Assembly (NCBI GenBank): GCA_943329105.2
Contig: CALQCP020000154.1
Span: 1 to 6,130, forward strand
Source of the DNA: Chitinophaga pinensis
GTDB taxonomy: Bacteria; Planctomycetota; Phycisphaerae; Phycisphaerales; SM1A02
Length of the DNA: 6,130 nucleotides
Reading direction: 5' to 3'
This document shows positions 4,296-6,130 of this stretch, in pieces. Made by a program: the position numbers and the translations under genes. The number at the start of each line of letters is the position of its first letter. The stretch's first letter is position 1. The notes under the pieces were generated by a model, which did no database searches, was not told the origin of the DNA, and was given only the letters and a program-made list of their open reading frames with translations.

Positions 4296-6130
4296 TTGCG
4301 CTTTCCAGCCTTTACTGACTTGCTCTTAGCGGGCTTCGACTTTGCTGACTTCGACTTACCCGCCTTCGCCGGCTTGGACTTGGATGCTGACTTCGATGAC
4401 GCTGCCTTCGCCTTCGCGCCCTTGCCCTTACCCTTACCCTTGCCCTGCTTCGGCGAGGTTCCAAGTTCCACAGCAACCTTGGCCGCAGCCAAGCGCGCCA
4501 CCGGAACACGGAACGGCGAGCAGCTGACGTATGCCAGGCCCACCGACTCAAAGAATCGAATACTGGCCGGATCGCCACCATGCTCGCCGCAGATGCCCAG
4601 CTTGATGTCCGGGCGCGTCATGCGACCACGCTTGCAGGCCATATCAACCAGCACGCCCACGCCACCCACATCGATCGATGCAAATGGGTTGTCCTTGATG
4701 ATCTCACGCTCGCTGTAGCCAGGCAAGAAGCTGCCGGAGTCGTCGCGGCTCATGCCCAGGGCGGTCTGCGTCAGGTCATTGGTGCCGAAACTGAAGAACT
4801 GCGCGGTTTCTGCAATCTGGTCGGCAGCAATGGCAGCGCGCGGCAATTCGATCATGGTGCCCACTTGGTAATCAAACTTCTGACCAGTGGCGGCCATGAC
4901 TTCACGGGCAACGCGGTGGATGGTTTCTGCCTGCAAATCAAGCTCACGCTTGAATGCGATCAGCGGAACCATCACTTCAACCTTGGTGCGAATGCCAGAC
5001 TTCTCAACCGCCGCGGCGGCCTCAAAGATGGCGCGCGCCTGCATCTCGGTGATTTCTGGGAACACAATGCCCAGTCGGCAACCACGGAATCCAAGCATCG
5101 GATTGAACTCATGGAGTTCATTCACGCGACGCTCGATGTCCTCCACAGGAACGCCGATCTTGTGCGCCAGATCCTGCTGCTGCGCCTTGGTGTGCGGCAA
5201 GAACTCGTGAAGCGGCGGATCGAGAAGACGGATGCATGCCGGCCGGCCTTCAAGGGCGCGCAAGATGCCATCAAAGTCAGCGCGCTGGTACGGCAGCAAC
5301 TTGGAAAGCGCACGCTGGCGACCAGGCGTGTCCTTACAGAGAATCATCTCGCGCATGGCATCAATGCGGTCGCCTTCAAAGAACATGTGCTCGGTACGGC
5401 ACAGACCAATACCTTCTGCACCAAACGCCACGGCCTGACGGACCTGCTCCGGAGTATCGGAGTTGGTGCGAACACCAAGTCGGCGATAGCGATCCGCCAA
5501 GTTCATGACAAACTCAAAGTCACGCGCCACACGGCTCTCCGACGGCTTCATGGTGCCAGCCACCAACACCTGCTTCAGTTCACTGTCAGCAGTGTCGATC
5601 TTGCCCTGAATGATTTCGCCAGTGGTGCCGTTAATGGAGAGGAAATCGCCCTCTTTCAGGACCTTTCCATCGCAACTCAAGGTGCCCTTGTGGTAATCGA
5701 TCACGATCTCGCCGGCACCAGCAACGCAGACCTTGCCCATCTGTCGGGCAACCAACGCCGCATGGCTTGAAACACCACCGCGCGTGGTGAGAATGCCGTC
5801 GGCTGCAATCATGCCGCGCAGATCTTCCGGACTGGTTTCAATACGCGCCAGAATGACGTGCTTGCCGTGTCGCGCCAATTCCTCAGCGCGGCTGGCGCTA
5901 AAGGCGATCTCACCGCATGCAGCACCCGGACCAGCAGGCAGACCCTTGGTCATGATGCGCCCCGCTGTTCGAGCCGCCTCATATGCCTTGCGCTCAAAGA
6001 CCGGCTGCAGGAGCTGGTTCATCGCTTCCGGATCAGCGCTCTTCATAGCGTGCTCCGGTGTCATCAGGCCTTCCTTCACCATGTCATGCACAATCCGCAC
6101 GTAGGCCAGCGCGGTGCGCTTGCCGTTACG
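4292..6130 (-). CDS. ppdK: Pyruvate, phosphate dikinase (partial, N-terminus outside window)
   Basis: The frame stays open to the right edge, giving 612 residues; the first visible residues, RNGKRTALAYVRIVHDMV, are internal to the family. Roughly 330 residues of the ATP-grasp domain are missing. The enzyme interconverts pyruvate, ATP and phosphate with PEP, AMP and pyrophosphate in the cytoplasm. The swivelling phosphohistidine domain is seen in TTRGGVSSHAALVARQMGK (visible residues 115-133), with catalytic His123 (codon 5764-5762). The residue two before it, where the regulatory protein phosphorylates Thr in many homologues, is Ser. The PEP/pyruvate barrel shows GIGLCRTEHMFF, NPMLGFRGCRLG, FFSFGTNDLTQ and LGICGEHGGDP with catalytic Cys514 (codon 4591-4589), and the family core ends at SPFRVPVARLAAAKVAV. 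A basic tail of about 54 residues follows, which is not typical. PEP synthase is less likely because GKRTA and the CGEHGGDP/SPFRVP arrangement match dikinase. Confidence 0.95.
   Translation of the reverse strand, partial: RNGKRTALAYVRIVHDMVKEGLMTPEHAMKSADPEAMNQLLQPVFERKAYEAARTAGRIMTKGLPAGPGAACGEIAFSASRAEELARHGKHVILARIETSPEDLRGMIAADGILTTRGGVSSHAALVARQMGKVCVAGAGEIVIDYHKGTLSCDGKVLKEGDFLSINGTTGEIIQGKIDTADSELKQVLVAGTMKPSESRVARDFEFVMNLADRYRRLGVRTNSDTPEQVRQAVAFGAEGIGLCRTEHMFFEGDRIDAMREMILCKDTPGRQRALSKLLPYQRADFDGILRALEGRPACIRLLDPPLHEFLPHTKAQQQDLAHKIGVPVEDIERRVNELHEFNPMLGFRGCRLGIVFPEITEMQARAIFEAAAAVEKSGIRTKVEVMVPLIAFKRELDLQAETIHRVAREVMAATGQKFDYQVGTMIELPRAAIAADQIAETAQFFSFGTNDLTQTALGMSRDDSGSFLPGYSEREIIKDNPFASIDVGGVGVLVDMACKRGRMTRPDIKLGICGEHGGDPASIRFFESVGLAYVSCSPFRVPVARLAAAKVAVELGTSPKQGKGKGKGKGAKAKAASSKSASKSKPAKAGKSKSAKSKPAKSKSVKAGKRK
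4295..4456 (-). other. Lysine-rich histone H1-like C-terminal tail of ppdK product
   Basis: The last 54 codons before the stop code almost only for Lys, Ala, Ser, Gly and Pro. They begin with alternating Gly-Lys (KGKGKGKG) and continue with recurring SKPAK, KSKSAK and KAGK units. The DNA shows matching short repeats. The composition recalls the tails of histone H1-like bacterial proteins and lysine-rich tails that bind nucleic acid or other polyanions. The known catalytic fold of the dikinase is complete before this point, so the tail is an appendage of unknown role. Confidence 0.8.
4419..4445. repeat. Hexanucleotide microsatellite in ppdK tail
   Basis: Four consecutive 6-bp units read CCCTTG, CCCTTA, CCCTTA, CCCTTG on the plus strand, followed by CCC; they code for alternating Gly and Lys. 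In-frame gain or loss of units would change tail length by two residues without a frameshift, so this is a plausible site of length variation between strains. Confidence 0.7.

Noticed and set aside
4419..4445. Possible telomere-like or CRISPR-like repeat (CCCTTA units)
   Set aside because: The units are 6 bp with no spacers and code in frame for Gly-Lys in the ppdK tail.
4580..5770. Plus-strand open frame of 396 codons
   Set aside because: It is antisense to ppdK, whose catalytic motifs are unmistakable. Long antisense frames are common opposite GC-rich genes.

Overview
The window holds five protein genes, all on the minus strand, and no RNA genes, CRISPR array or complete mobile element. 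Reading in the direction of transcription (from high to low coordinates) they are: the C-terminal two thirds of pyruvate, phosphate dikinase (ppdK, running off the right edge), a secreted or lipid-anchored protein with a type 9 carbohydrate-binding-like domain, a glutamate dehydrogenase-family protein, and two tandem paralogues of a multi-pass membrane protein with an N-terminal zinc ribbon (the second runs off the left edge). The two gene-like plus-strand reading frames of about 300 to 400 codons are antisense shadows.

The DNA is GC-rich (about 60% by eye). The zinc ribbon of the form C-x2-C-G-F-D-L-R-x-L followed by R-C-P-E-C-G is a signature I associate with Planctomycetota, especially Phycisphaerae. 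Weak or absent Shine-Dalgarno sequences also fit. The assignment is inference from protein style only; there is no marker gene here.

Layout: 4292-6130 ppdK with an unusual lysine-rich tail; its TGA overlaps the GTG start of the carbohydrate-binding gene (3297-4295), so these two are probably translationally coupled. The dehydrogenase-like gene (1875-3230) follows after a short gap containing a hairpin. The duplicated part is 1-1878: gene A (1-521) and gene B (646-1788), each preceded in transcription order by a related spacer containing a nearly identical 34-bp element (602-635 and 1845-1878).

The most noteworthy observations are: (1) the dehydrogenase-family protein keeps its fold motifs but has Tyr in place of the catalytic Lys and Gly in place of the catalytic Asp, so it is probably not an ordinary glutamate dehydrogenase; (2) the ppdK product ends in a histone H1-like basic tail of about 54 residues not usual in the family; (3) the 34-bp repeat is far better conserved than the duplicated genes beside it. 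A PEP/pyruvate enzyme, a sugar-binding exported protein and an amino-acid-dehydrogenase relative could suggest carbon and nitrogen metabolism, but I see no sequence evidence that the five products act together.
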